A stretch of 64,000 nt of DNA from Rhizobium sp. BK602 (GCF_014195095.1 NZ_JACIBC010000008.1:186001-250000); one strand, 5' to 3'; positions 52,359 through 61,364 are shown, counted from the stretch's first letter. The notes: generated from the letters alone by a model not told the origin. A program made the numbers and translations.

Positions 52359-52457
52359 AACGGTTCCGCGTTTCATGGAATCGCGGAACCGTTCTATCTC
52401 TTTGCGTTTACGCAATTCCGGACGGAAAACCGCTGCGCACTTTTCCTGGAATTGCTT
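52355..52457. repeat. Two-hairpin intergenic repeat, copy B (inverted relative to copy A)
   Basis: Hairpin 2 is perfect: ATAGAACGGTTCCGCG (52355-52370)/CGCGGAACCGTTCTAT (52382-52397). Hairpin 1: GCAATTCC (52412-52419)/GGAATTGC (52448-52455). Read on the minus strand it aligns with copy A over its whole length. The TAG stop of the preceding gene (52356-52358) is in the terminal arm. Confidence 0.9.
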
Positions 52458-52548
52458 TTGGGGCTGTGTCGGCCGCCGCGATTGTGCTACGGGCTAAGGC
52501 TTGACCAGCGGACAAGCGCCGCAGCACAGCCATGGAGCATGCCCATCA

Positions 52549-53097
52549 ATGCCTGTCGTACGCGGGAAGAATATCGAGCCGCTTTTCACCGCCGAGCAGA
52601 TCGCCGAGCGCAACAAGGCCATGGCGCAGCAGATCGCCAGCGGCCCGACGAAGGATCTCCTCGTCATCGCCGTCCTCAAGGGGTCTTTCATTTTCGCCGC
52701 CGACCTGCTGCGCGCGCTGCATGACACGGGGCTGGCGCCGGAAGTCGAATTCATCACGCTTTCGAGCTACGGCGCGGGCACGGTTTCCCAGGGCGTGCGT
52801 ATCGTCAAGGATATCGACAGCGACGTCAAAGACCGCGACGTACTGCTGATCGACGATATCCTCGAATCCGGCCGCACCCTGCGTTTCGCCAAGGAACTGC
52901 TCTATGAGCGTGGCGCGCGCAACGTCACGCTGGCCGTGCTGCTCGACAAGAGCGTCAAGCGCCAGGAGGAGCTGGAGGCCGATTATGTCGGCTTCGAATG
53001 CCCCGATTATTTCGTCGTCGGCTATGGCATGGATGTCGCCTACGCGTTCCGTGAACTGCCTTTCGTCGGTGTCGTCACCGGCGATGCCGAGGCCTGA
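52549..53097 (+). CDS. hpt: Hypoxanthine phosphoribosyltransferase
   Basis: Purine salvage enzyme of about 182 residues from ATG 52549 (MPVVRGKNIEPLFTAEQIAE). PRPP-binding motif DVLLIDDILESGRTL, with VIAVLKGSFIFAADLLRAL and LLDKSVKRQEELEADYVGFE typical of bacterial Hpt. Upstream in-frame codons back to 52501 look non-conserved. Confidence 0.95.
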   Translation: MPVVRGKNIEPLFTAEQIAERNKAMAQQIASGPTKDLLVIAVLKGSFIFAADLLRALHDTGLAPEVEFITLSSYGAGTVSQGVRIVKDIDSDVKDRDVLLIDDILESGRTLRFAKELLYERGARNVTLAVLLDKSVKRQEELEADYVGFECPDYFVVGYGMDVAYAFRELPFVGVVTGDAEA

Positions 53098-53300
53098 TTG
53101 CCACACCGCGCGCTTGTTTCCTGCCTGAAAACAAGCGCCGGTTCTCGGTTAATGCAGCGCTCCGGCGCACTGTCCCAATTTGCTCCAGCGATGACGAAGC
53201 GTTAACCACGGGATTGCATCGCACCGCCGTCGTTTACCGATCGCAAACGGAATTCTGGTGATTTCGGTCGCGGAACATGACGGACCACGGAGCATAGACC

Positions 53301-53660
53301 ATGGCAAAAATTCTGATCACGGAAGACGAGGATTCTCTTCGCACCTTCGTCGCCCGGGCCCTGCGCCTGGACGGCCACGAGACCGAAGAGGCGGCCGACG
53401 GCGCCGAAGGTCTGGAAAAACTGAAGCAGGGCGCCTACGACCTGCTGCTCTCCGATATCCGTATGCCGGTCATGGACGGCATCGAGCTGGCGCATCAGGC
53501 GGCCTCGACCTGCCCCGGCATGAAAATCCTGCTGATGACCGGCTATGCCGAGCAGCGTGAGCGCGCCGACGACCTGATGGAAAAGATCGTCGATGTCGTC
53601 TCCAAGCCCTTCGCCCTGCCGGATATCCGCAAGGCGGTCGCCCGCGCCCTGGCGGCCTGA
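53301..53660 (+). CDS. cpdR: Single-domain response regulator CpdR
   Basis: 119-residue receiver domain only, with acidic pocket E8-D9, phospho-acceptor D52 (LLLSDIRMPVMDG), T80 and K102 (SKPFALPD). The sequence is near that recalled for rhizobial CpdR1, which when dephosphorylated directs ClpXP to degrade CtrA and other cell-cycle proteins. Monocistronic. A TTAACC element (53202-53207) lies upstream. Confidence 0.93.
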   Translation: MAKILITEDEDSLRTFVARALRLDGHETEEAADGAEGLEKLKQGAYDLLLSDIRMPVMDGIELAHQAASTCPGMKILLMTGYAEQRERADDLMEKIVDVVSKPFALPDIRKAVARALAA

Positions 53661-53733
53661 CAGGCCATAACAGGAAGACCCCACCGCTGGACGGTAGGGA
53701 ATCGCATATGAGATGAGGCCGTTGCGGCGCAAC

Positions 53734-53757
53734 CCCTTCTCCCCGAGGGGAGAAGGG
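53734..53757. repeat. CTTCTCCCC-type palindrome, copy 3
   Basis: CCCTTCTCCCC-GA-GGGGAGAAGGG, between convergent cpdR and the TIGR02302 gene. Longest perfect copy of the family here. Confidence 0.78.
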
Positions 53758-53804
53758 CCTAATGCGGATAGCCCTGGCCGGATCGGCGGAGGCGTGCCGG
53801 GGGC

Positions 53805-56567
53805 TTACTGCCCCATATCGAGCAGCCGCTCCAGATAGCGCCGCTCTTCCGACAGCGTCGGGTTGTTGCCCAGCCGTTCGCGGATGGCGTCGAGGATTTC
53901 GCGGGCACGCTGCGGATCGATGATGTTCGGCACCTTGTTCTCGTTGGTATCGTTGAACCAGTTAGGACCGTCGAGCCGGCGGCCGAGCGGATCGCGGCCG
54001 CTCTGGTTGCCTTGGCCGTTCATGCCTTGCTGCTGGCCCTGGCCTTGCCCCTGCTGTTGCTGCATCTGGGCCATGAGCTGGTTCATCATGTCGCGCGTGC
54101 CCTTGCGCAGGGCTTCCAGCGCGCGGCCCTGGCCCTGCACCGCAGCCTCGCCATTGCCCTTGCCGAGATTGCCGGCGGCGCCATTCATTTCCTGCTGCGC
54201 CTTGCCGTAATTCTGGTTCGGCTTCATGCCCATCGAGCCCAGGTCTTTCTGCAGCTGACCGAGCTGCTTGCCGAGCTCGTCCTGCTGCTGGCGCAATTGC
54301 TTCAGCGCATCGCGCAACTGGTCGGCGGTCATGCCGTCGGTCGGGTTGTCGCCCTGCTGCTTGCCCTGCTGGTTCTGTCCCTGCTGCTCTTGGCCCTGTT
54401 GATTTTGACCTTGCTGCCGATTGCGCTGGCCCATGTCCGGCTGCGGCAGGTCGTCCAGACCCGGCATGGGCTGGTTCAGCGCATCGTCGCCGTCCTCGTT
54501 GGGATCGCCGCGCTGCATGCGGTCGCGCATGGCCTGGTCGAGCTTGAAGGTCTGCTCCATCAGCTTCTGCTGGTCGCGCAGGATGCGGCCGAGCTTGTCC
54601 ATCTGCTGGCGCATCTTGTCGTTGGCTTCGCCCTGCTGCTGTTGCTCGCCGCGCTGCGGCCGACCGGCCTGAAGACTGTTCATCATCTGCTGCAGCTCGG
54701 ACAGCATCTGCTGCGCCGCCTGGCGGTTGCCGGAGCGAGCGAGATTTTCGATCTGGTCCATCATCCGCTGCAGATCCTGCTGGCGCAAGATGTTGGCCGA
54801 CTTCTGGTTTGGCTGCGCCGGCATGTTCCTCATGCGCTCGGCGAGCTCCTTCATATAGGCGTTCATCGCCTTGCGCAGCTCGTCCGTCAGCTTCTTGATC
54901 TCGGCGTCGGAGGCATTGCGCTGCAGGGCGTCGGAGAGCTTCTGCTGTGCGTCGCGCAGCGCCTTCTCGGCGTCGGTGAGCTGCGCGTCTTCCATGCCGA
55001 GCGCGATCTGCCAGAGATAATCGGCGGTGTCCTTCAGCGCGGCATCGCCGCTGGCGAGCTTCATGCGTGTCAAGGCCGATTTGATCAGCAGATAGTCGCC
55101 GAGATCGGGGATGGTTTCATCCGGGCGGATCGTCAGCGATTTGTTGAGCTCGATCGCCTCCGGCATCTTGCGGATATCGAGCGCGAAGACCTGGCGCTCC
55201 TCGGCAACGGCGGCGGCGAGCGGCTGGCTGAAATTGCGTGAGGGCAGGATCATCTCATAGGGCGCGCTGCGGCCGGTCTGGCCGGCGCCGTCACGGGCGA
55301 CGAGCGTGATGCGCACGCGTTTGCCGGCAAGCGGGTCCTGGGTCAGGTCGTGGCTGGCGAGGCCCTTGCCGTTGCGGCGGTCGCGGCGCGAAATCTCCAG
55401 CCTGTATTCCGGCAGGCCATACAGCGGCTTGGCCTGCTGATCGGCTCCGACGGGCACGATCTCGGCGTGAGCCTCCTCGATGCCGTAGTCGTCCTTCACC
55501 CTGAAGCCGATCTCGAGCGCGTTGCTGGGCGCCGCATGCGGAATGCCGTCGAAGGTGATTTCCGGCGGCTTGTCGGTCATCACCCGGAAGGTCCAGGATT
55601 TGCCGTTGACGCTCAGCTCGCCGCCCTTTTCGAGCTTCAGCACATGCGTGCGGGCGATCATCGGCTCCGATCCGGTTCCGGATGCGGCGCTATCGGCCGC
55701 CGGCTGGGCGACAGGCGGAGCCGGTGGCGCGCCGGCCGGCGCCTGCTTGCCGGCGTCCGCGGCCTGTTCGTCGATTTCCGTCGGCGTGTCGCTGCCGGCG
55801 GCCTGGAACAGCACTTTCTCGTTTCTCGACGCGCCGGTGACGCGCACGGTGAGCTCGGAGAATTGTGGAACGCTGATGCTGTCGGCGCCATTGGCGGTAT
55901 TGCCGGTGAGGTAGACCGGGGCTTCGCCGGTGTAGTAGGGCGGCGTCACCCAGGCGTCGACGCGTATATCGGGACTGTTCGAGATCATGGCCGGGGCGGT
56001 GAAGGCATCGCTCAGCGATCCCCCGCTGTTGGACATGGAGAAGCTGAAAGCCGTAACCAGCAGGAGCGCCGGAACGGTGCGCAGCGCGTAGCGATCGTAG
56101 CGGGCGATATCGGGCCGGGGCAGGCCGGCATCGAGAGCGGCGATGCGCGCGGCCATACGGGTCTGGTGCTCGCGCCATAGCGCCCGCGCGAAGGGCGTGT
56201 CGAAGGCCGGTTCTTCTTCCTGCACGGTCACGGGCTGGTGCGGGAGGCCGTTGCGCTCCTCCAGCATCCGGTCGGCCTGTGCGACCGAGGGCCAATGCAG
56301 GCGGCGGAAGGCAAGGCATGCGGCGACGAAGGCAAGGGCGAAGCCGGCAAGCAGGCCGAGGCGCACCATGTCCGGCGCTATACGGAAGAGGCCGAACCAC
56401 GCGGTTGCGAGAAAAAGCGCCAGGATCGACAGCGGCAGCAGCGATAGCGGCAGCAATTGCTCCACGACCAGCACGAACCGCGCGAAGAGACGTTTGACCG
56501 CAACCATCCGCGCCAGCGCCGGACGGCTGGCGAAAGCGCCCTTTCTAGGGTTGCTGGGGCTGGTCAT
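53805..56567 (-). CDS. TIGR02302/DUF4175 family membrane protein
   Basis: 920 residues. Two N-terminal TM segments (about 38-58 and 72-92), a third near 168-188, a periplasmic region with IRVDAWVTPPYYTGEAPVYL, then a long helical and low-complexity C-terminal half. Gln/Asn/Gly-rich tracts (about 630-890) alternate with coiled-coil-like stretches (QMMDQIENLARSGNRQAAQQ). The C-terminus ends in PNWFNDTNENKVPNIIDPQR and an alpha-helical tail. Found throughout Rhizobiales, next to lysA. Function unknown, envelope location likely. Confidence 0.85.
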   Translation of the reverse strand: MTSPSNPRKGAFASRPALARMVAVKRLFARFVLVVEQLLPLSLLPLSILALFLATAWFGLFRIAPDMVRLGLLAGFALAFVAACLAFRRLHWPSVAQADRMLEERNGLPHQPVTVQEEEPAFDTPFARALWREHQTRMAARIAALDAGLPRPDIARYDRYALRTVPALLLVTAFSFSMSNSGGSLSDAFTAPAMISNSPDIRVDAWVTPPYYTGEAPVYLTGNTANGADSISVPQFSELTVRVTGASRNEKVLFQAAGSDTPTEIDEQAADAGKQAPAGAPPAPPVAQPAADSAASGTGSEPMIARTHVLKLEKGGELSVNGKSWTFRVMTDKPPEITFDGIPHAAPSNALEIGFRVKDDYGIEEAHAEIVPVGADQQAKPLYGLPEYRLEISRRDRRNGKGLASHDLTQDPLAGKRVRITLVARDGAGQTGRSAPYEMILPSRNFSQPLAAAVAEERQVFALDIRKMPEAIELNKSLTIRPDETIPDLGDYLLIKSALTRMKLASGDAALKDTADYLWQIALGMEDAQLTDAEKALRDAQQKLSDALQRNASDAEIKKLTDELRKAMNAYMKELAERMRNMPAQPNQKSANILRQQDLQRMMDQIENLARSGNRQAAQQMLSELQQMMNSLQAGRPQRGEQQQQGEANDKMRQQMDKLGRILRDQQKLMEQTFKLDQAMRDRMQRGDPNEDGDDALNQPMPGLDDLPQPDMGQRNRQQGQNQQGQEQQGQNQQGKQQGDNPTDGMTADQLRDALKQLRQQQDELGKQLGQLQKDLGSMGMKPNQNYGKAQQEMNGAAGNLGKGNGEAAVQGQGRALEALRKGTRDMMNQLMAQMQQQQGQGQGQQQGMNGQGNQSGRDPLGRRLDGPNWFNDTNENKVPNIIDPQRAREILDAIRERLGNNPTLSEERRYLERLLDMGQ

Positions 56568-56782
56568 CGGTCCGGTTTTCTCCCCGATCTGATGTTGACG
56601 GCTGCTGGCTCGCTGGAGATGTCGGGGCGTCCCACACGCCCGCGATCATGGCGCCCGGCGAGACGCCCTTTCGGGAAAGATAACATTCTTTGTGGCGAAG
56701 ACGAGGGCAAGCGGCGGGAAAGGCCACTTTTTCACCGGTTCTCGCCGAAACGTGATTGCGCCGCCCAGGGCGCCTTAGTGCT

Positions 56783-58051
56783 TCAGTCGAGCCAAGCGGG
56801 GATCGAATCGAGGCCGATCAGCTCTTCATAGGTCCGGCGCGGGCGGATGACGTGGAAATCGCTGCCCTTGACCAGCACTTCGGGCACCAGAAGCCGGCTG
56901 TTATAGGTGCCGGCCTGGACCGCGCCGTAGGCGCCGCCGGAGCTGACGGCAAGCAGATCGCCGGGCTTTGGCATGGCCATTTCGCGGTCGAGCGCCAGAT
57001 AGTCGCCGGTTTCGCAGACCGGGCCGACGATATCGGCCTTGATGCGCGGTGCGTTGGCGGCGGTGATCTCGACGGGGCGGATCTCGTGATAGGCCTCGTA
57101 GAGCGTCGGGCGGATCAGGTCGTTCATGGCGCCGTCGACGATGATGAAGCTCTTGTCGCCGCCGTCCTTCACATAGATGACCTCCGTCACCAGGATGCCG
57201 GCATTGCCGACGATCAGGCGGCCGGGCTCGGTGACGATCTTGCAGTTCAGGCCGCGAAGCTGATCCTTGACGATATGGGCATAAGCGTCCGGCAGCGGCG
57301 GCGGCGTATTGTCGTCGCGATAGGGGATGCCGAGGCCGCCGCCGATATCGACGTGATGGATGGCATGGCCGTCGCCGCGCAGCGTCTCGACCAGTTCGCG
57401 CAGCAGCTTGAAGGCGTCCTCGAAGGGCTGCAGTTCGGTGATCTGGCTGCCGATATGCATGTCGATGCCGGTGGCGTCGATACCCGGCAGGCTGGCGGCG
57501 CGGGCATAGACGGCGCGGGCGCGCTCCCAGGAAATGCCGAACTTGTTTTCCTTCTTGCCGGTCGAGATCTTCGCGTGGGTGCGGGCATCGACGTCGGGAT
57601 TGATGCGAAAGGAAACGGGAGCGATCTTGCCGGCGCGGACGGCGCGCTGGTTCAGCACTTCCAGTTCCGGCTCGGATTCGACGTTGAAGCAGTAGATGCC
57701 GGCTTCGAGCGCGACGTCCATCTCCCCGGCGGTCTTGCCGACGCCGGAGAACATGATGCGGTTCGCCGGAATGCCCGCAGCCAGTGCGCGGCGCAGCTCG
57801 CCGACGGAAACGACGTCGACACCGGCACCGAGCCGGCCGAGCGTCTTCAGCACCGCCTGGTTGGAATTGGCCTTCATCGCGTAGCAGACCATGGCGTCGA
57901 CATCGCTGAAGGCTTCGGAAAAGACGCGGTAGTGCCGTTCGAGCGTCGCCGTCGAATAGACGTAGAAGGGCGTGCCGACCGCCTTGGCGATTGCGGGAAC
58001 GGGAACGTCCTCGGCGTAGAGAATGCCGTCGCGGTACTGGAAATGGTTCAC
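56783..58051 (-). CDS. lysA: Diaminopimelate decarboxylase
   Basis: PLP enzyme of about 422 residues making L-lysine from meso-DAP. Start at GTG 58051 (VNHFQYRDGILYAEDVPVPA) because the reading frame upstream lacks homology. PLP lysine in VCYAMKANSNQAVLK, glycine loop DIGGGLGIPY, EPGRLIVGNAG, and PVCETGDYLALDR with the active-site Cys. Lies downstream of lptM and argH in one orientation. Confidence 0.96.
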   Translation of the reverse strand: MNHFQYRDGILYAEDVPVPAIAKAVGTPFYVYSTATLERHYRVFSEAFSDVDAMVCYAMKANSNQAVLKTLGRLGAGVDVVSVGELRRALAAGIPANRIMFSGVGKTAGEMDVALEAGIYCFNVESEPELEVLNQRAVRAGKIAPVSFRINPDVDARTHAKISTGKKENKFGISWERARAVYARAASLPGIDATGIDMHIGSQITELQPFEDAFKLLRELVETLRGDGHAIHHVDIGGGLGIPYRDDNTPPPLPDAYAHIVKDQLRGLNCKIVTEPGRLIVGNAGILVTEVIYVKDGGDKSFIIVDGAMNDLIRPTLYEAYHEIRPVEITAANAPRIKADIVGPVCETGDYLALDREMAMPKPGDLLAVSSGGAYGAVQAGTYNSRLLVPEVLVKGSDFHVIRPRRTYEELIGLDSIPAWLD

Positions 58052-58065
58052 GGGTCTGGGCCTGC

Positions 58066-58260
58066 TTAGAGAAGCGGATCGAGGAGGAACTTCTTGTCCT
58101 CGGTGCCGGGCTGTTTCGTCGGCTTGGAGACGTCGCCGCCCTTGGTCGCTGCCGCACTCGGCGGATCGAGATCGCCCTTGCGGCCACATCCGACGACGGC
58201 AAGGCCGATGACCGAGACAACGACGGTCAGGCGGATGATGTGCGGCATGTTGATCTGCAT
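58066..58260 (-). CDS. lptM: LPS translocon maturation lipoprotein LptM
   Basis: 64-residue lipoprotein (a start at 58248 would give 60). Lipobox VVGC with C25, followed by CGRKGDLDPP, the conserved LptM/YifL motif after the lipidated cysteine. LptM helps LptD/LptE oxidative maturation in E. coli. The position between argH and lysA is the classic context of this family. Confidence 0.86.
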   Translation of the reverse strand: MQINMPHIIRLTVVVSVIGLAVVGCGRKGDLDPPSAAATKGGDVSKPTKQPGTEDKKFLLDPLL

Positions 58261-58360
58261 CGAAATCCTCTTGGGCGGCTAACGCGAAAGCAGTCCTTCA
58301 TAGCGAAGTTTCCGCGGCTTGTGCACCCCGATTGTGTGACTGTGGTTTCCGGCGGCCCAC

Positions 58361-59761
58361 TCAGTTGCGGGCGCGCCAGTAGGCGATCTGCTTGCGCACT
58401 TCCGACGGTGCCGTGCCGCCGAAGCTCTTACGGCTGGCAACCGAGGCCTCGACGGTCAGGACGTCGAAGATCTTGGCCGTAATCGCGGGGTTGATCGCCT
58501 GCAGCTCTTCCAGCGACAGTTCGGCGAGATCGCAGGACTTGCTTTCGGCGAGCGCCACGGCGCGGCCGGTGACGTGATGGGCATCGCGGAAGGGCAGGCC
58601 CGCCTCGCGCACCAGCCAGTCGGCAAGGTCGGTCGCGGTCGAATAGCCGGAGCCGGCGGCGGCCTTCATGCGGGCAGTATTGATCGTCATGTCGCGCACC
58701 ATGCCGGTCATGGCGGCAATCGCCAGTTCCAGGCTTTCGGCGGCGTCGAAGACCTGTTCCTTGTCTTCCTGCATGTCCTTGGAATAGGCGAGCGGCAGGC
58801 CCTTCATGATGGTCAGGAGCGCCACCAGCGAGCCGTTGATGCGGCCGGTCTTGGCGCGCACCAGCTCAGCGGCATCCGGGTTCTTCTTCTGCGGCATGAT
58901 CGAGGAGCCGGTGGAGAAGGCGTCGGACAGGCGCACGAAGCCGAATTGCGGCGTCGACCAGATGACGATCTCTTCGGCGAGCCGCGACAGATGCATGCCG
59001 GCGATGGCGGCGATCGACAGGAATTCGATGGCGAAGTCACGGTCGGAGACGGTGTCGATCGAATTGCGGGTCGGCTCGCGGAAGCCGAGCGCCTTGGCGG
59101 TCATGTGGCGGTCGATGGGGAAGCCGGTGCCGGCAAGAGCGGCGGCGCCAATCGGCGATTCGTCCATGTGCTCGATGGCGTGGCGCACGCGCGAGCGATC
59201 GCGGCCGAACATTTCGACATAGGCCATGCAATGATGGCCGAAGGTGACCGGCTGCGCCGTCTGTAAGTGGGTGAAGCCGGGCATGACGGTGTCGGCATGT
59301 TCCTCGGCGCGGTCGAGGAAGGCGGCGATCAGGCCGGTCAGCGCCTGCTCGCATTTCTGCAGCTCTTCCTTGACCCAGAGGCGGAAATCGAGCGCCACCT
59401 GGTCGTTGCGCGAGCGGGCGGTGTGCAGCCGTCCGGCCGCGGGGCCGATCAGGGTCGCAAGCCGGGACTCGACATTCATATGGATATCTTCGAGGCTGCG
59501 GGAAAACTCGAAATTGCCGCTCTCGATCTCTGACAGGATCGTGTTCAGCCCGTGAACGATCTTGTCTTTATCCTCGGCTGAAATGATGCCTTGATGGGCG
59601 AGCATGGTCGCATGGGCGATGGAGCCGCGGATATCCTGCGCAAACAGCTTCTTGTCGAAACCGATCGATGCATTTATCTCCTCCATGATCGCCGCGGGGC
59701 CGGAGGCGAAACGTCCGCCCCACATCTGGTTGGAGGATTTGGTGTCCGTGCCGTCAGCCAT
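58361..59761 (-). CDS. argH: Argininosuccinate lyase
   Basis: Final step of arginine synthesis, giving arginine and fumarate. About 466 residues from ATG 59761 (MADGTDTKSSNQMWGGRFAS). Superfamily signature GSSIMPQKKNPD, with HTARSRNDQVALDFRLW and TFGHHCMAYVEMF. Operon order argH-lptM-lysA. The start codon is only 23 bp from the divergent tlpA start. Confidence 0.97.
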   Translation of the reverse strand: MADGTDTKSSNQMWGGRFASGPAAIMEEINASIGFDKKLFAQDIRGSIAHATMLAHQGIISAEDKDKIVHGLNTILSEIESGNFEFSRSLEDIHMNVESRLATLIGPAAGRLHTARSRNDQVALDFRLWVKEELQKCEQALTGLIAAFLDRAEEHADTVMPGFTHLQTAQPVTFGHHCMAYVEMFGRDRSRVRHAIEHMDESPIGAAALAGTGFPIDRHMTAKALGFREPTRNSIDTVSDRDFAIEFLSIAAIAGMHLSRLAEEIVIWSTPQFGFVRLSDAFSTGSSIMPQKKNPDAAELVRAKTGRINGSLVALLTIMKGLPLAYSKDMQEDKEQVFDAAESLELAIAAMTGMVRDMTINTARMKAAAGSGYSTATDLADWLVREAGLPFRDAHHVTGRAVALAESKSCDLAELSLEELQAINPAITAKIFDVLTVEASVASRKSFGGTAPSEVRKQIAYWRARN

Positions 59762-59784
59762 GAGATGCCTACCTGGAGAATGTA

Positions 59785-60450
59785 ATGACAGCGAAGAAGC
59801 CGTTTGCTCTGCCATCCGTGAAACTCGTTCTGCTCGCCGCCGTCGCCGGGGTCATCGCAGGTGCGGCAGCGGTATACGTGAAGGAAGCGGGGTATGGCAA
59901 TGGCATTGGTGAAACGGCCTCGGCCGGGCAGTGCGAGGCGGCCAAGGAGCGCTCCGCGGCGCTGACGCCGTTCACCAAGGGGCAGGTTGCTGCCATGGCG
60001 CCGCCGCAGACGCCGATCTCGCTGCGGGACGTTTCCTTCAAGGGGCCGGACGGCCAGCCGCTGTCGATCGGCAGTTTCTCCGGCAAGACGCTGCTGCTTA
60101 ATGTCTGGGCGACCTGGTGCGTGCCCTGCCGCGAGGAGATGCCGGCTCTGAACGCGCTGGAGAAGAGCATGGGCAACGACAAGTTCGAGGTGGTCGCCGT
60201 CAATATCGATACCGGCGACGACGAAAAGCCGAAGGCGTTCCGTACCGATTACGGTATCGACAAGCTCGGCTATTATCGCGATGGCACCATGGGTGTCTTC
60301 AACACGCTGAAGAAGCAGGGCCTGGCCTTTGGCCTGCCGGTGACGCTTTTGATCGACGACAAGGGCTGCCTGGTCTCGGCCATGAACGGCCCGGCGGCCT
60401 GGGATAGCGAGGACGCGAAGAAGCTGATCAAGGCGGCGGTGGGGATTTGA
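59785..60450 (+). CDS. tlpA: Thiol:disulfide interchange protein TlpA
   Basis: 221 residues: N-terminal signal anchor (VKLVLLAAVAGVIAGAAAV, residues 12-30), then a thioredoxin-like domain with WCVPC (C112, C115) and cis-Pro region GLPVTLLID. An extra cysteine pair (C50 and a C in DKGCLVSAM) is consistent with the TlpA fold. TlpA reduces periplasmic factors for cytochrome oxidase copper-site assembly. GGAG 6 bp before ATG 59785. Confidence 0.93.
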   Translation: MTAKKPFALPSVKLVLLAAVAGVIAGAAAVYVKEAGYGNGIGETASAGQCEAAKERSAALTPFTKGQVAAMAPPQTPISLRDVSFKGPDGQPLSIGSFSGKTLLLNVWATWCVPCREEMPALNALEKSMGNDKFEVVAVNIDTGDDEKPKAFRTDYGIDKLGYYRDGTMGVFNTLKKQGLAFGLPVTLLIDDKGCLVSAMNGPAAWDSEDAKKLIKAAVGI

Positions 60451-60457
60451 TATTCTT

Positions 60458-60480
60458 CCCTCTCCCCGCTGGGGCGAGGG
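60458..60480. repeat. Diverged CTTCTCCCC-type palindrome, copy 4
   Basis: CCCTC-TCCCC-GCT-GGGGC-GAGGG, an imperfect hairpin between the convergent tlpA and 3-hydroxybutyryl-CoA dehydrogenase stops. Confidence 0.6.
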
Positions 60481-60485
60481 TTATT

Positions 60486-61364
60486 TTACCGCGTCGGAAC
60501 CGGCACTTCGCCGCGATAGTCGTAGAAGCCGCGGCCGGACTTGCGGCCGAGCCAGCCGGCTTCGACATATTTCACCAGCAGCGGGCAGGGGCGATATTTC
60601 GAATCGGCGAGGCCGTCATGCAGCACCTGCATGATCGACAGGCAGGTGTCGAGGCCGATGAAATCGGCGAGCTGCAGCGGGCCCATCGGATGGTTGGCGC
60701 CGAGCTTCATGGCGGTGTCGATGGCATCGACGGTGCCGACGCCTTCGTAAAGCGTGTAGATCGCCTCGTTGATCATCGGCAGCAGGATGCGGTTGACGAT
60801 GAAGGCCGGGAAGTCCTCGGCCACGGTAATCGTCTTTTCCAGCGAGCTGACATAGTCCTTGGCGGTGGCGAAGGTCGATTCATCGGTGGCGATGCCGCGC
60901 ACCAGTTCGACCAGCTTCATCACCGGCACCGGGTTCATGAAGTGGATACCCATGAAGCGCTCCGGCCGGTCGGTCGCGGAGGCGAGCCGGGTGATCGACA
61001 GCGACGAGGTGTTGGTGGCGAGCAGCGCTTCGGGCTTCAGAACTGGACAGACCTGGGCGTAGATCTTGCGCTTGACGCTTTCGTCCTCGGTCGCCGCCTC
61101 GATGGCGAGGTCGACCTGGGCAAGATCGTTGAGATCGGCGGAGCCCGATATCAGCGACAGCGCCGCCTTGCGTTCCTCGTCAGTCATCTTGCCGGAGGAG
61201 ACCTGGCGGGCAAGGTTGCCGTTGATGGTGGCAAGGCCGCTCTCGATGCGGTCTTGCGACAGATCGTAGATATGCACCTTGTAGCCGGCCAAGGCCGACA
61301 CATGGGCAATGCCGCAGCCCATCTGGCCGGCACCGATAACACCGATCGTCTTCAGCGAACTCAT
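60486..61364 (-). CDS. 3-Hydroxybutyryl-CoA dehydrogenase
   Basis: NAD-dependent enzyme of about 292 residues from ATG 61364. Rossmann motif IGVIGAGQMGCGIAHVSA, the FMGIHFMNPVPVMKLVELVR catalytic region, GFVNRI-like FPAFIVNRILLPM, and NHPMGPLQLADFIGLD toward the C-terminus. Acts in beta-oxidation or butyrate/PHB-related metabolism. Adjacent to etfA and etfB in the same orientation, matching acyl-CoA oxidation electron flow. Confidence 0.94.
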   Translation of the reverse strand: MSSLKTIGVIGAGQMGCGIAHVSALAGYKVHIYDLSQDRIESGLATINGNLARQVSSGKMTDEERKAALSLISGSADLNDLAQVDLAIEAATEDESVKRKIYAQVCPVLKPEALLATNTSSLSITRLASATDRPERFMGIHFMNPVPVMKLVELVRGIATDESTFATAKDYVSSLEKTITVAEDFPAFIVNRILLPMINEAIYTLYEGVGTVDAIDTAMKLGANHPMGPLQLADFIGLDTCLSIMQVLHDGLADSKYRPCPLLVKYVEAGWLGRKSGRGFYDYRGEVPVPTR

